Assembly (NCBI RefSeq): GCF_001434295.1 | Contig: NZ_AZFA01000019.1 | Coordinates: forward strand, 1-39,342 | Direction: 5' to 3' | From: Companilactobacillus versmoldensis DSM 14857 = KCTC 3814 | GTDB taxonomy: Bacteria; Bacillota; Bacilli; Lactobacillales; Lactobacillaceae | Length of the DNA stretch: 39,342 nt | In this document: positions 8,711-15,872 of the stretch, piece by piece | How the letters are laid out: every line of letters starts with the position of its first letter | Numbering within the stretch: position 1 is the first letter of the stretch | Made by a program: the position numbers and the translations under genes | The notes under the pieces: generated by a model | Databases searched by the model: none | Told to the model about the DNA's origin: nothing | What the model saw: only the letters and a program-made list of their open reading frames with translations

Positions 8711-9671
8711 ATTAGGGATCGTTGTCCCTTGTTACAATGAAGAAGAAGTGCTTCCAGAAACATCCAAGGAATTGACACGGATCATTAGTAATTTGGTCAA
8801 TGAACATAAAATCACTAACAACAGTAAAATTGTTTTCGTTGATGATGGTAGCAAGGATAAAACTTGGCCCATCATCGATGAATTTTCAAAACAAAATGAT
8901 TTCGTCTCTGGTGTAAAATTGAGTCGTAACTTTGGTCATCAAGGTGCGTTGTTGGCAGGTGTAACTAGTGCATCTAATTCGTGTGATGCTGTTGTGACGA
9001 TCGATGCTGATCTTCAAGACGATGTTAATGCGATCCCCAAAATGGTCGATGAATTTATTGCTGGCAGTGAAGTAGTTTATGGTGTCCGCAATAATCGAGA
9101 TACTGACAGTGCTTTTAAACGAGACACTGCTGAAGCTTTTTATAAATTCATGGGTTGGCTTGGAGTGAAAATTGTTCCAGATTCAGCTGATTTTCGTCTG
9201 ATGAGTAAGCGGGCTTGTAAGGTCCTTTTGAGTTACCAAGAAACTAATCTTTTCTTACGTGGAATTGTACCCATGGTCGGCTTTAAGTCTTCCAAAGTTT
9301 TTTATGCTAGAAAAGAACGTTTTGCGGGGACTTCCAAATATCCACTTCGAAAGATGTTGAAATTTGCCATGGATGGTATTACTTCATTTTCAATCGTACC
9401 GATCAAAATGATCATGGGCTTAGGTTTCTTTATTGTTCTGATCACGATTGGATTACTGATCTATACCTTGATTCAGAAAGCCCAAGGTAATGTAGTGACA
9501 GGTTGGTCATCAATGATGATTTCGATCTGGGCTCTCGGCGGTGTACAATTGATTTGTATTAGTGTTATCGGGGAATATGTTGGTAAAATCTTTAGTGAAG
9601 TTAAACGTCGCCCAAGATTTACGATCGAACGAGATATCTACACCGAAAAAACTATCAAAGAAGAAAAATAA
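8694..9671 (+). CDS. GtrB-type polyprenyl-phosphate glycosyltransferase
   Basis: A GT2-family enzyme, 325 aa from ATG 8694 (GGAGTGG at 8682-8688). The residues upstream in the same frame lie inside the preceding gene. The N-terminal GT-A domain shows VVPCYNEEEVLPETSKEL, FVDDGSKDKTW, LSRNFGHQGALLAG and the DADLQDD motif with metal-binding Asp residues. KYPLRKMLKFAMDGI and two C-terminal hydrophobic helices follow at about residues 235-258 and 272-295. This architecture is that of GtrB/DPM1/CsbB-like enzymes, which load glucose or a related sugar onto undecaprenyl phosphate. It overlaps the upstream GT-C-like gene, so the two probably work in sequence. A GtrA-type flippase, usually the third part, is not nearby. 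Confidence 0.88.
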   Translation: MTEPFKLGIVVPCYNEEEVLPETSKELTRIISNLVNEHKITNNSKIVFVDDGSKDKTWPIIDEFSKQNDFVSGVKLSRNFGHQGALLAGVTSASNSCDAVVTIDADLQDDVNAIPKMVDEFIAGSEVVYGVRNNRDTDSAFKRDTAEAFYKFMGWLGVKIVPDSADFRLMSKRACKVLLSYQETNLFLRGIVPMVGFKSSKVFYARKERFAGTSKYPLRKMLKFAMDGITSFSIVPIKMIMGLGFFIVLITIGLLIYTLIQKAQGNVVTGWSSMMISIWALGGVQLICISVIGEYVGKIFSEVKRRPRFTIERDIYTEKTIKEEK

Positions 9672-9682
9672 GAGGTAATTAA

Positions 9683-10117
9683 ATGAATCCTGCACAAAAA
9701 AGAGCTGTTCAATATTCACAATTGATCAATAAAGTTGTTTCAACAATTGAAGAGACTCAAGATATGCTAAACCCTGAGTTTGAGATCTTACGGAAGGCTT
9801 TGGATCGCGACCAAGTCGAAAAGGTCGATCCAGTTAAATATAAAAGATATTTAAGTGATTTCAAAAAGGGTACTGCTGACTATCAAAAATTGGCCGATCA
9901 GTTGAAAAAGGGCAAGGCTCCTGCAAAAATGATGGGGACACACTTATCAATCGTTTCAACATTCAGAAAGTATGTCGACGGATGTCAAATGATGACCGAT
10001 AGTCTCAATGATGATCAGACAATCGATCGTCAAAAATTCGATGATGCTGAAAAAATCCAGGATGAGAACATGGATAAATTCTCGAAATTAATGCAACGTT
10101 TGACTCAGGTTGGCTAA
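9683..10117 (+). CDS. small helical protein of unknown function
   Basis: A 144-aa soluble, charged protein that I do not recognise. The ATG at 9683 is preceded by AAGAGG. Residue content predicts almost entirely alpha-helix: regular Lys/Glu/Asp/Gln spacing, few Gly or Pro, no Cys, no signal peptide and no membrane segment. Blocks such as QLINKVVSTIEETQDML and MDKFSKLMQRLTQ look amphipathic, so a helical bundle or coiled coil is plausible. It begins 11 bases after gtrB and its stop shares one base with the sprT-like start, so it is translated with that gene. The gene looks real on ribosome site, coding bias and coupling. No function is claimed. Confidence 0.7.
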   Translation: MNPAQKRAVQYSQLINKVVSTIEETQDMLNPEFEILRKALDRDQVEKVDPVKYKRYLSDFKKGTADYQKLADQLKKGKAPAKMMGTHLSIVSTFRKYVDGCQMMTDSLNDDQTIDRQKFDDAEKIQDENMDKFSKLMQRLTQVG

Positions 10118-10587
10118 TGACTGATCAAGAGTTAACACAGTTGATCAAAAAGGTTTCCCAAGAATATTTTGGGAAACCTTTTCTACATCAAGCTAATTTT
10201 AATTCACGCCTAAGGACGACAGGGGGCCGCTTTCATTTGAAGGACCGCCATATCGACATCAATCCTAAAATGTATCAAGTATATGGAGAGAAAGTCTTGA
10301 TTGGCATCATTAAACATGAACTGTGTCATTACCATTTGTACAACGCTGGATTGCCTTCCCAGCATCGAGACCGTCAATTTAAAGTTCTTCTGCAACAAGT
10401 TGGTGGACTACGTTATGCTCCAAATGTTAATCAACAAAATCATCATAAAAAATTACATGTTTATCAGTGCAGCAACTGCCATCGCCTCTATAAAAGAGTC
10501 CGTAAGTTAAATACCCGTCGCTATGTTTGTGGAAAATGCCATGGAAAACTCAAATTTATCAAAGATATTGAAATCTCTGCTTGCTAA
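10117..10587 (+). CDS. SprT-like zinc-binding protein
   Basis: A 156-aa member of the SprT/SprT-like (Spartan-type) family. The zinc-metallopeptidase motif HELCHYHL lies near residue 67 (H-E-x-x-H). A C-terminal zinc ribbon is formed by C-x-x-C pairs in YQCSNCHRLY and VCGKCHGKL. The length is typical of the bacterial SprT-like proteins of Firmicutes. Eukaryotic relatives digest DNA-protein crosslinks; the bacterial role is not settled. The start ATG overlaps the stop of the preceding gene (TAATG). An unusual perfect hairpin lies inside the coding sequence 31 bases after the start (10148-10182). tRNA-Leu follows directly. Confidence 0.88.
   Translation: MTDQELTQLIKKVSQEYFGKPFLHQANFNSRLRTTGGRFHLKDRHIDINPKMYQVYGEKVLIGIIKHELCHYHLYNAGLPSQHRDRQFKVLLQQVGGLRYAPNVNQQNHHKKLHVYQCSNCHRLYKRVRKLNTRRYVCGKCHGKLKFIKDIEISAC
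10148..10182 (+). repeat. perfect 14-bp hairpin inside sprT coding region
   Basis: AAAAGGTTTCCCAA (10148-10161) and its exact reverse complement (10169-10182) flank a 7-nt loop. The right arm ends in TTTT followed by C. It encodes KKVSQEYFGKPF in frame. It may act as a partial terminator or translation brake. Confidence 0.85.
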
Positions 10588-10623
10588 ATTAAAATTCTTT
10601 GTGTAAAATATATCTTGTTTGCT

Positions 10624-10709
10624 GCGGGTATGGCGGAATTGGCAGACGCGCAAGACTAAGGATCTTGTGGAGAATTATCTCCGTGGAAGTTCGAATCTTC
10701 TTACCCGCA
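10624..10709 (+). tRNA. tRNA-Leu (anticodon AAG)
   Basis: An 86-nt class II tRNA. The acceptor arms GCGGGTA and TACCCGC pair fully and the discriminator is A. The anticodon stem is CAAGA/TCTTG with loop CTAAGGA, giving AAG. The long variable arm contains GGAGA/TCTCC, and the T loop is TTCGAAT. CCA is not encoded. A34 would be read as A or inosine. Leucine identity fits the A discriminator and long variable arm. Confidence 0.95.
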
Positions 10710-10734
10710 TAAGAGAAATTTATACAGATAAATC

Positions 10735-10770
10735 AAAGAGACGCTAATTTCAAATTAGCGTCTCTTTTTT
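10735..10770. terminator. bidirectional terminator after tRNA-Leu
   Basis: AAAGAGACGCTAATTT is followed by C and its exact reverse complement, then a T run. It ends the tRNA transcript and, on the other strand, can end the convergent gene whose stop lies at 10783. Confidence 0.9.
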
Positions 10771-10782
10771 GTTTCACCAGTG

Positions 10783-11139
10783 TCAATTTTGTTTTTTAGG
10801 TTTGAAGTCAAACAGTGAGATGCCGATGGCTAATAATGCGACCAGACTGCCGCCAACTTTGACGAAGAGGCTGATATGATGGGTCGGCTTGTTTAAGGTG
10901 TTGCCCGATGGCAGGACATCGGGATCAATCACGGCAAAACGTTTTGCCTTTATTTTTTGAGTTTGCCTGACTTGGCTGGTCTGGTCTTGACGATGGATTG
11001 TTGCCGCATGAATTTGATTAGTGGCATTAGCTGTGGTCAAGCCAATGATGGTCGCAATAATAATTGCTAAAATAATTCTTTTATTGAAGGGATATTTATC
11101 CCGATATTTTTTAAAATAATCTCTATCGATTTTTTTCAT
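10783..11139 (-). CDS. small two-helix membrane protein, unknown
   Basis: A protein of about 118 aa from the ATG at 11139; a GTG at 11154 would add five residues, and neither start has a strong ribosome site (GTGAG lies 9 bases before the ATG). After a basic N-terminus (KKIDRDYFKKYRDKYPFNKR) comes a hydrophobic segment (IILAIIIATIIGL), then a possible export cleavage region (ANATNQIHAA). A polar middle follows, then a second hydrophobic stretch (VGGSLVALLAIGISL) and a basic tail (KPKKQN). The end resembles a wall-sorting signal, but the only LP motif, LPSGN, does not fit LPxTG. I do not recognise the family. It stands alone and converges on tRNA-Leu. Confidence 0.5.
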   Translation of the reverse strand: MKKIDRDYFKKYRDKYPFNKRIILAIIIATIIGLTTANATNQIHAATIHRQDQTSQVRQTQKIKAKRFAVIDPDVLPSGNTLNKPTHHISLFVKVGGSLVALLAIGISLFDFKPKKQN

Positions 11140-11479
11140 AATTATCGAGCTCACTTTCGAAGGTGATGATCATTACTTCAATAATCTGAAAGGTAAAAAA
11201 TATCTCCCCAAAACATATTGATCCTTTCAAAGTTGCATTATAGACCGAAAAATTTTGATGTAAATTAATAAGCACTTTTGAATTTAAAACGTCGTATTTG
11301 ATGGATTTTAAGACATTATTTAATGTCATATTGTAAAGCAATTTTTCCAACGTTATATTGAAGTTAACCCGAGGGTTTGTTAAAAAATCATAAGGTTTGC
11401 GTCAATTTCATGATATATATTAGAATTTACTTTATTATTGATAATTACTAAATTAATGAAATGTGGAGGATATTGTATA
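11140..11479. other. AT-rich divergent intergenic region
   Basis: About 340 bases between two divergent genes. It is rich in A and T and contains several TATATT-like strings, but no promoter pair with good spacing could be fixed. A small AACCC/GGGTT inverted repeat lies near 11366. I see no RNA gene or convincing small protein gene. Confidence 0.5.
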
Positions 11480-13168
11480 TTGAGGAAACGTCTAACTTTA
11501 TTAGTCGTGCTGATGGGAACAATCTTGCTGGTTCTCTCAGCTTGTTCGAATGATTCGAAGAAGGATAGCAGTAGTAGCACCAAACTTTTAACGACTGCTC
11601 AGATCAAGGATAACATTGGTTCAAAGACGGTTAAGACGCGCCAAAATGGACAAAAATCGCGTACTCAAGATTATCAACAAATCGTTGAAGAGGGGAATTA
11701 CTCTTTGGATGATCCTTATACCAAAGTCAATCCTTATAAGACGTCACCTTTGAGTGCTTTAGTGATTTTTTCGACTGATCAGGACGCCAAAGTTTCTTAC
11801 ACAGTCCATGGAAAAGATTCAGATGTTGATATCACTAACTCGGTCAAAGGTGATTCTTCAATGATTCATCAGGTGCCAATTGTTGGATTATATGCTGACA
11901 AGACAAATGATGTAACTATTAATGTTACTTATGATGATGGGACAACGGCCAGCAAAGACATTAAATTGAAGACTGGTAGTTTACCCAAATATGTTAAAGA
12001 TGCAAAGGTCACAGTTAAAAATACCGATAAATCTCAAATGGAAGTTGGCAATAATAAACTGACTTTATTGGATCGAACTACTAAGGAACCATTTGCTATC
12101 GATGCCAATGGGGATGTTCGTTGGTATTCTACTTTGTATTCCCAACATACAGTTGAGGAACTTTCCAATGGACATATTTTATTGTTGACCAAGAAAGATG
12201 TTAACGCACCAGTATATAACGACCTTATTGAAACTGATTATTTAGGTCGAGTCTATAAAGAATATTCATTTAAGAACAAAACAAAATCTTCAGACAGTGC
12301 TAATGATAACAAAGCTACTGAAACAACCGTGATCCATCACGATATCCTGGAGTTGCCAAACCATGATCTACTTGCAACAGTCAGTGATGGTTCGGAATAT
12401 AAGGAAGATGTTATGGTTCAGTTGTCACATAAAACTGGAAAAATCGTCAAAGTTATCGATTTAAAGAAATTATTGCCAAAGTCATTCTATAAAGACTTCA
12501 AGAAGGGCAGCGATGGTAAAAATGACTGGTTCCATCAAAACTCACTTGAATACAATGAGAAAGAACATTCGTTGCTGATTTCGGGACGTGATCAAGATAT
12601 GATCATGAAGATCGATTATCGGACTAACAAGATTATTTGGATCTATTCTGGAAAGAAGAAGTCATCATGGCCTAAGAAGTATCAAGACAAAATTTTGACA
12701 CCAACCAAGGGTACGACCATTACTGGAGGACAACATGCCTTGACACTATTGAGTGAAGACGACAACGATCCTGATAGTGAAGATATATTGCTCTACGACA
12801 ATAATTATGACGTCACAAATGGTGATAAAAAGACTTCAGGCAAATATTCGCAGGCGGTTCAATATCATGTTGATACAAAGAACATGACTATCGATCAAAC
12901 TTGGGCCTACGGAAAGAAATTAGGTAAGAAAAACTTCACTTACATCATTGGTAATGCCCAACGCTTGGATAACGGTAATACCTTGATTAATTTTGGATTT
13001 AAAGATCAGGGTAAGGACAGTAATGTTATCGAAGTGACACAAGATGGTAAACAAGTCTTCAACTCTACAATCAAGAATTCAGCCTCTAAAGCTTACGTTT
13101 ATCGGGCATATCGTATGAGTTTCTACAACGATGATTATCAATTTTCGGTCATTGACGACGACGAATGA
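11480..13168 (+). CDS. AssT-family (arylsulfotransferase-like) lipoprotein
   Basis: A 562-aa exported lipoprotein from a TTG at 11480, nine bases after GGAGGA (11465-11470). The signal peptide RKRLTLLVVLMGTILLVLSAC ends in a lipobox with Cys at about residue 20, followed by a Ser/Lys/Asp-rich linker. The rest matches the bacterial arylsulfate sulfotransferase family (PF05935). It has an N-terminal beta domain, then propeller-like repeats with HHDILELPNHDLLATV, HQNSLEYN, LISGRDQDMIMKID and GGQHALTLL. These carry His and Arg residues at positions that look equivalent to the active-site set of E. coli AssT, where one His becomes sulfated. It would move sulfate between phenolic compounds at the cell surface. 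Substrate and activity are inferred. It is monocistronic, with no DsbA/DsbB-type partner nearby. Confidence 0.78.
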   Translation: MRKRLTLLVVLMGTILLVLSACSNDSKKDSSSSTKLLTTAQIKDNIGSKTVKTRQNGQKSRTQDYQQIVEEGNYSLDDPYTKVNPYKTSPLSALVIFSTDQDAKVSYTVHGKDSDVDITNSVKGDSSMIHQVPIVGLYADKTNDVTINVTYDDGTTASKDIKLKTGSLPKYVKDAKVTVKNTDKSQMEVGNNKLTLLDRTTKEPFAIDANGDVRWYSTLYSQHTVEELSNGHILLLTKKDVNAPVYNDLIETDYLGRVYKEYSFKNKTKSSDSANDNKATETTVIHHDILELPNHDLLATVSDGSEYKEDVMVQLSHKTGKIVKVIDLKKLLPKSFYKDFKKGSDGKNDWFHQNSLEYNEKEHSLLISGRDQDMIMKIDYRTNKIIWIYSGKKKSSWPKKYQDKILTPTKGTTITGGQHALTLLSEDDNDPDSEDILLYDNNYDVTNGDKKTSGKYSQAVQYHVDTKNMTIDQTWAYGKKLGKKNFTYIIGNAQRLDNGNTLINFGFKDQGKDSNVIEVTQDGKQVFNSTIKNSASKAYVYRAYRMSFYNDDYQFSVIDDDE

Positions 13169-13199
13169 TAATTGGACCGCACCAATTTGCTAAATGATA

Positions 13200-13228
13200 T
13201 TTACTAATTAATTTACTGATGTTAAGAT
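13200..13228 (+). promoter_or_regulatory. candidate rbsDK promoter
   Basis: TTTACT (13200-13205) and TAAGAT (13223-13228) are 17 bases apart and lie 37 bases before the rbsD start. Both boxes deviate from consensus. No convincing cre site was found here. Confidence 0.35.
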
Positions 13229-13264
13229 ATTCATCGCAAGCAATTTCAAAAAAGGATGGATATT

Positions 13265-13660
13265 ATGAAAAAGACTAGAGTAATTAATTCTGATATTTCT
13301 CGCGTGATCTCAACTATGGGTCACTTTGATACTATTGGAATCGGTGATGCAGGTATGCCAGTGCCTGCTGGAACTGAAAAAATCGACTTGGCTCTTGAAG
13401 CTGGAATCCCTAGTTTCATGCAAGTATTAGAAAACGTTTTGAGTGAGCTTGAAGTTCAAAAGGTTTACTTAGCTGAAGAAATGAAGACTAAGAACCCTGA
13501 CCAATTGGCTGCTGTCAAAAAGGTTATTGGTGACACACCGATCGAATTTATCCCTCATGAAGAAATGAAGAAGGATCTTAGTGATACTAAGGCTTTCATT
13601 CGTACAGGTGAAGAAACTCCATTTTCAAATATCTTGCTCGAAAGCGGAGTTGTATTTTAA
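13265..13660 (+). CDS. rbsD: D-ribose pyranase
   Basis: A 131-aa RbsD, exactly the usual family length, which interconverts the pyranose and furanose forms of ribose so that ribokinase can use it. The start ATG at 13265 has AAAGGATGG upstream; the ATG at 13256 would overlap that ribosome site. Visible motifs are the catalytic His in [17 protein letters not shown] and the C-terminal [18 protein letters not shown] block. rbsK follows 30 bases downstream. No ribose transporter (rbsU or rbsACB) or LacI-type repressor lies next to the pair, so uptake and control must be encoded elsewhere, or ribose comes from nucleosides. Confidence 0.95.
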   Translation: MKKTRVINSDISRVISTMGHFDTIGIGDAGMPVPAGTEKIDLALEAGIPSFMQVLENVLSELEVQKVYLAEEMKTKNPDQLAAVKKVIGDTPIEFIPHEEMKKDLSDTKAFIRTGEETPFSNILLESGVVF

Positions 13661-13690
13661 AAATTAGCATAATTGGAAGGTATCATTTTT

Positions 13691-14602
13691 ATGAACAAAA
13701 TTGTCGTATTAGGATCAATTAACGTTGATACGATTTTAAACATCTCCCACCTACCTGAACCGGGCGAAACTATGCATATGCATGATCGTTCGACTGCTGG
13801 TGGTGGAAAGGGAGCTAACCAAGCTCTCGCTGCGGTTCGTGCCGGAGCAGAAACATCATTCATTTCAAAGATTGGTAATGACCACGCTGCTGATTTCATG
13901 ATGAAAACTTTTAAAGATGATGGATTGAACATCGATCACGTCACTTTCTCAAAGACAGAAGGTACTGGTAAGGCTTATATCTTGTTACAAGATAGTGGTC
14001 AAAACAGTATTTTGGTCTATGGTGGTGCTAATGCTGATGTAACACCAGCTGATGTTGATGAAGCTAAGGATTCGATCAAAGATGCTGATTGCATCATTGC
14101 TCAATTCGAAGTGCCAAATCCTGCAATCATTGAAGCTTTCAAGATTGCCAAAGATAATGATGTTGTCACATTTTTGAATCCCGCACCAGCTCAAAAAGAG
14201 ATCCCAACTGAATTGTTGAATTTAACGGAAATCATCGCACCTAATGAAACTGAAGCAGAAATCATTACTGGTGTCCCAGTGACTGACGATGCTTCAATGG
14301 ACAAAGCTGCTAAGAAAATGCATGAGATGGGCGTACCAACAGTTTTGATCACTGTTGGTGACAAGGGCTCATACTATTCAATGGAATCTGGCAAAACTGG
14401 TTTTGTTAAAGCCTTTAAAGTCAAAGCAGTTGATACAACTGCGGCCGGCGATACTTTCGTTGGTGCCTTAATGGCTAAATTAGATCACGACAGGAACAAC
14501 ATCGAGGAAGCGATGACATATGCTAACAAGTCATCATCATTGACCGTTCAAACTAAGGGTGCTCAAAATTCGATTCCTTATGCCAAAAACGTTGAAATCT
14601 AA
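13691..14602 (+). CDS. rbsK: ribokinase
   Basis: A 303-aa PfkB-family kinase that phosphorylates D-ribose to ribose 5-phosphate with ATP, feeding the pentose phosphate/phosphoketolase route. The start is ATG 13691 with GGAAGG at 13675-13680. N-terminal VVLGSINVDTI and the sugar-binding GGGKGANQA loop are present. The C-terminal signature VDTTAAGDTFVGAL carries the anion-hole glycines and the catalytic Asp. It forms an operon with rbsD. No clear terminator follows; the cold-shock promoter begins about 80 bases downstream. Confidence 0.95.
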   Translation: MNKIVVLGSINVDTILNISHLPEPGETMHMHDRSTAGGGKGANQALAAVRAGAETSFISKIGNDHAADFMMKTFKDDGLNIDHVTFSKTEGTGKAYILLQDSGQNSILVYGGANADVTPADVDEAKDSIKDADCIIAQFEVPNPAIIEAFKIAKDNDVVTFLNPAPAQKEIPTELLNLTEIIAPNETEAEIITGVPVTDDASMDKAAKKMHEMGVPTVLITVGDKGSYYSMESGKTGFVKAFKVKAVDTTAAGDTFVGALMAKLDHDRNNIEEAMTYANKSSSLTVQTKGAQNSIPYAKNVEI

Positions 14603-14684
14603 TAATTAAATTAATAAAGGAAAACGCTTAAAAAGTTTAATTTTATCCCGTTTTTCAATTGTAATAATTTTGTAAGAATGTTAG

Positions 14685-14690
14685 TATAAT
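14685..14690 (+). promoter_or_regulatory. -10 box of cold-shock gene
   Basis: A consensus TATAAT places the transcript start near 14697, about 107 nt before the coding sequence. The -35 region is poor (TAATAA or an over-distant TTGTAA). Confidence 0.55.
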
Positions 14691-14696
14691 AGTTGT

Positions 14697-14803
14697 ATTT
14701 TTGAATGGGAAAAGGGTCGCATGGTTTGTTTGTTTGATAGACTATCTTCCATAACGTACCACGAGAATATGCACAAATATTAGTTATCAGGAGGAATAGT
14801 CTG
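14697..14803 (+). promoter_or_regulatory. long cold-shock leader with RBS-masking pairing
   Basis: A leader of about 107 nt, as usual for csp mRNAs. TAGACTAT at 14738-14745 can pair with ATAGTCTG at 14796-14803, directly before the start codon, with one G-T pair. After a bulge, TTC at 14747-14749 can pair into the GGA of the AGGAGG ribosome site (14789-14794). This would hide the ribosome site. A role as a temperature-dependent switch is inferred by analogy with cspA leaders. Confidence 0.5.
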
Positions 14804-15004
14804 ATGGAACAAGGAACAGTTAAATGGTTTAACGCCGAAAAAGGTTATGGTTTTATTACACGTGAAGATGGTAGTGACGTATTCGTTCACTTCTCAGCTA
14901 TCCAAGGAGAAGGTTACAAGACTTTGGAAGAAGGTCAATCTGTAACATTCGACATCGAAGATAGTGATCGTGGACCACAAGCTTCAAACGTTGTTAAAAA
15001 CTAA
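14804..15004 (+). CDS. csp: cold-shock protein
   Basis: A 66-aa single cold-shock domain protein that binds single-stranded nucleic acid and acts as an RNA chaperone. Both RNP motifs are present, KGYGFIT (RNP1) and VFVHFSAI (RNP2), in the standard order after the [10 protein letters not shown] start. AGGAGG lies nine bases before the ATG. It is monocistronic, with its own promoter, a long leader and a strong terminator. Which csp paralogue it is cannot be decided from this window. Confidence 0.97.
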   Translation: MEQGTVKWFNAEKGYGFITREDGSDVFVHFSAIQGEGYKTLEEGQSVTFDIEDSDRGPQASNVVKN

Positions 15005-15020
15005 TTTGATAATTTAACCG

Positions 15021-15050
15021 AAGTCAGCCCGATCGGGCTGGCTTTTTATT
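15021..15050 (+). terminator. terminator after csp
   Basis: AAGTCAGCCC pairs with GGGCTGGCTT over a GATC loop, ten pairs with one G-T, followed by TTTTTATTTT. Confidence 0.92.
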
Positions 15051-15140
15051 TTACCCTTTTTTGTTATTTCAGGCCGTTCAAATAAATATTAAGCTTTTAC
15101 GACAAACTACTCAGAACGAAAAAAATTCATCGGACTACGT

Positions 15141-15146
15141 TATAAT
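15141..15146 (+). promoter_or_regulatory. -10 box for glucosaminidase gene
   Basis: A consensus TATAAT lies 31 bases before the TTG start. The -35 region is poor. Confidence 0.45.
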
Positions 15147-15176
15147 AATTAGTAAATAATAAAAGGACCAGATGAT

Positions 15177-15821
15177 TTGCCACAAAAGAGAAAAACCCAA
15201 CATCGCCGCCGTCGGCGCACTAAGAAGCAAAAAGAAAAACAAAGAGTTTACATCATAATTGCCATAGTAGTCGTAGTTATACTAGGCATATTTGGCTATC
15301 AACGCTATCGTCAGAATCAAAAAACTGATGCCATGAATCTTGTCCAAGAAGAACACAACGCTTTTATCAAAAAGGTTGCGCCAGAAGCAATTGATTTAGG
15401 ACATCAATATGGAGTCTTACCAAGTATTACTATTGGGCAAGCCATCCTCGAAAGTGATTGGGGCAATAGTACCTTGGCTAGTAAGTACAATAATTATTTT
15501 GGTATCAAAGGAACTGACCCCAACAATACTGTTGTCTTGCAGACAAAAGAGTATACTGATGGCCAATGGGTCACGATAAACGGTCGTTTCCGCTCGTATT
15601 CGGACTTCCGTGATTCAATGAAGGACCATGCGAAATTGTTGGTCAATGGGACCACTTGGAATTCGGCGCAATACCAACAAGTGATCAGTTCCAAGGATTA
15701 CATTGAGGCAGCTGTTTCGCTGCAAACAGATGGTTATGCGACTGACCCTGGTTATACCACCAAGATAATCCGTGTCATTCAAAAGTATGATCTGATGAAA
15801 TATGACAAGGGAATCAAGTAA
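15177..15821 (+). CDS. membrane-anchored GH73 glucosaminidase
   Basis: A 214-aa protein that starts at TTG 15177, nine bases after AAGGA. It begins with a very basic cytoplasmic tail (KRKTQHRRRRRTKKQKEK), then one transmembrane helix at about residues 24-42. The outer part is a Glucosaminidase (GH73) domain: a helical stretch, ITIGQAILESDWGNSTLASKYNNYFGIKG with the catalytic Glu in ILES, a beta region ending in FRSYSDFRDSMKDHAKLL, and the closing YATDPGYTTKIIRVIQKYDL. It should cleave N-acetylglucosaminyl bonds in peptidoglycan during growth or separation. It lacks SH3 or LysM wall-binding repeats; the membrane helix replaces them. Confidence 0.9.
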   Translation: MPQKRKTQHRRRRRTKKQKEKQRVYIIIAIVVVVILGIFGYQRYRQNQKTDAMNLVQEEHNAFIKKVAPEAIDLGHQYGVLPSITIGQAILESDWGNSTLASKYNNYFGIKGTDPNNTVVLQTKEYTDGQWVTINGRFRSYSDFRDSMKDHAKLLVNGTTWNSAQYQQVISSKDYIEAAVSLQTDGYATDPGYTTKIIRVIQKYDLMKYDKGIK

Positions 15822-15835
15822 CCAGCTACTATCTA

Positions 15836-15844
15836 TGATAAAAT
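15836..15844 (+). promoter_or_regulatory. extended -10 element before xpt
   Basis: TG, one base, then TAAAAT (15839-15844), 29 bases before the GTG start. There is no good -35. It is the same extended -10 form as at 6003-6011. Confidence 0.4.
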
Positions 15845-15872
15845 TTATATTAAAAATGACGGGAGACTAATT

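Noticed and set aside
11123-11350. 75-aa open frame upstream of the small membrane protein gene
   Set aside because: It overlaps the start of that gene, lies in AT-rich DNA, has no ribosome site and no recognisable domain.
14617-14631. cre-like AGGAAAACGCTTAAA after rbsK
   Set aside because: Three mismatches to the consensus, and it lies 3' of rbsDK rather than at its promoter.
15822-15872. Possible purine riboswitch before xpt
   Set aside because: Only 51 bases are available and none of the conserved junction sequence of the purine aptamer is present.
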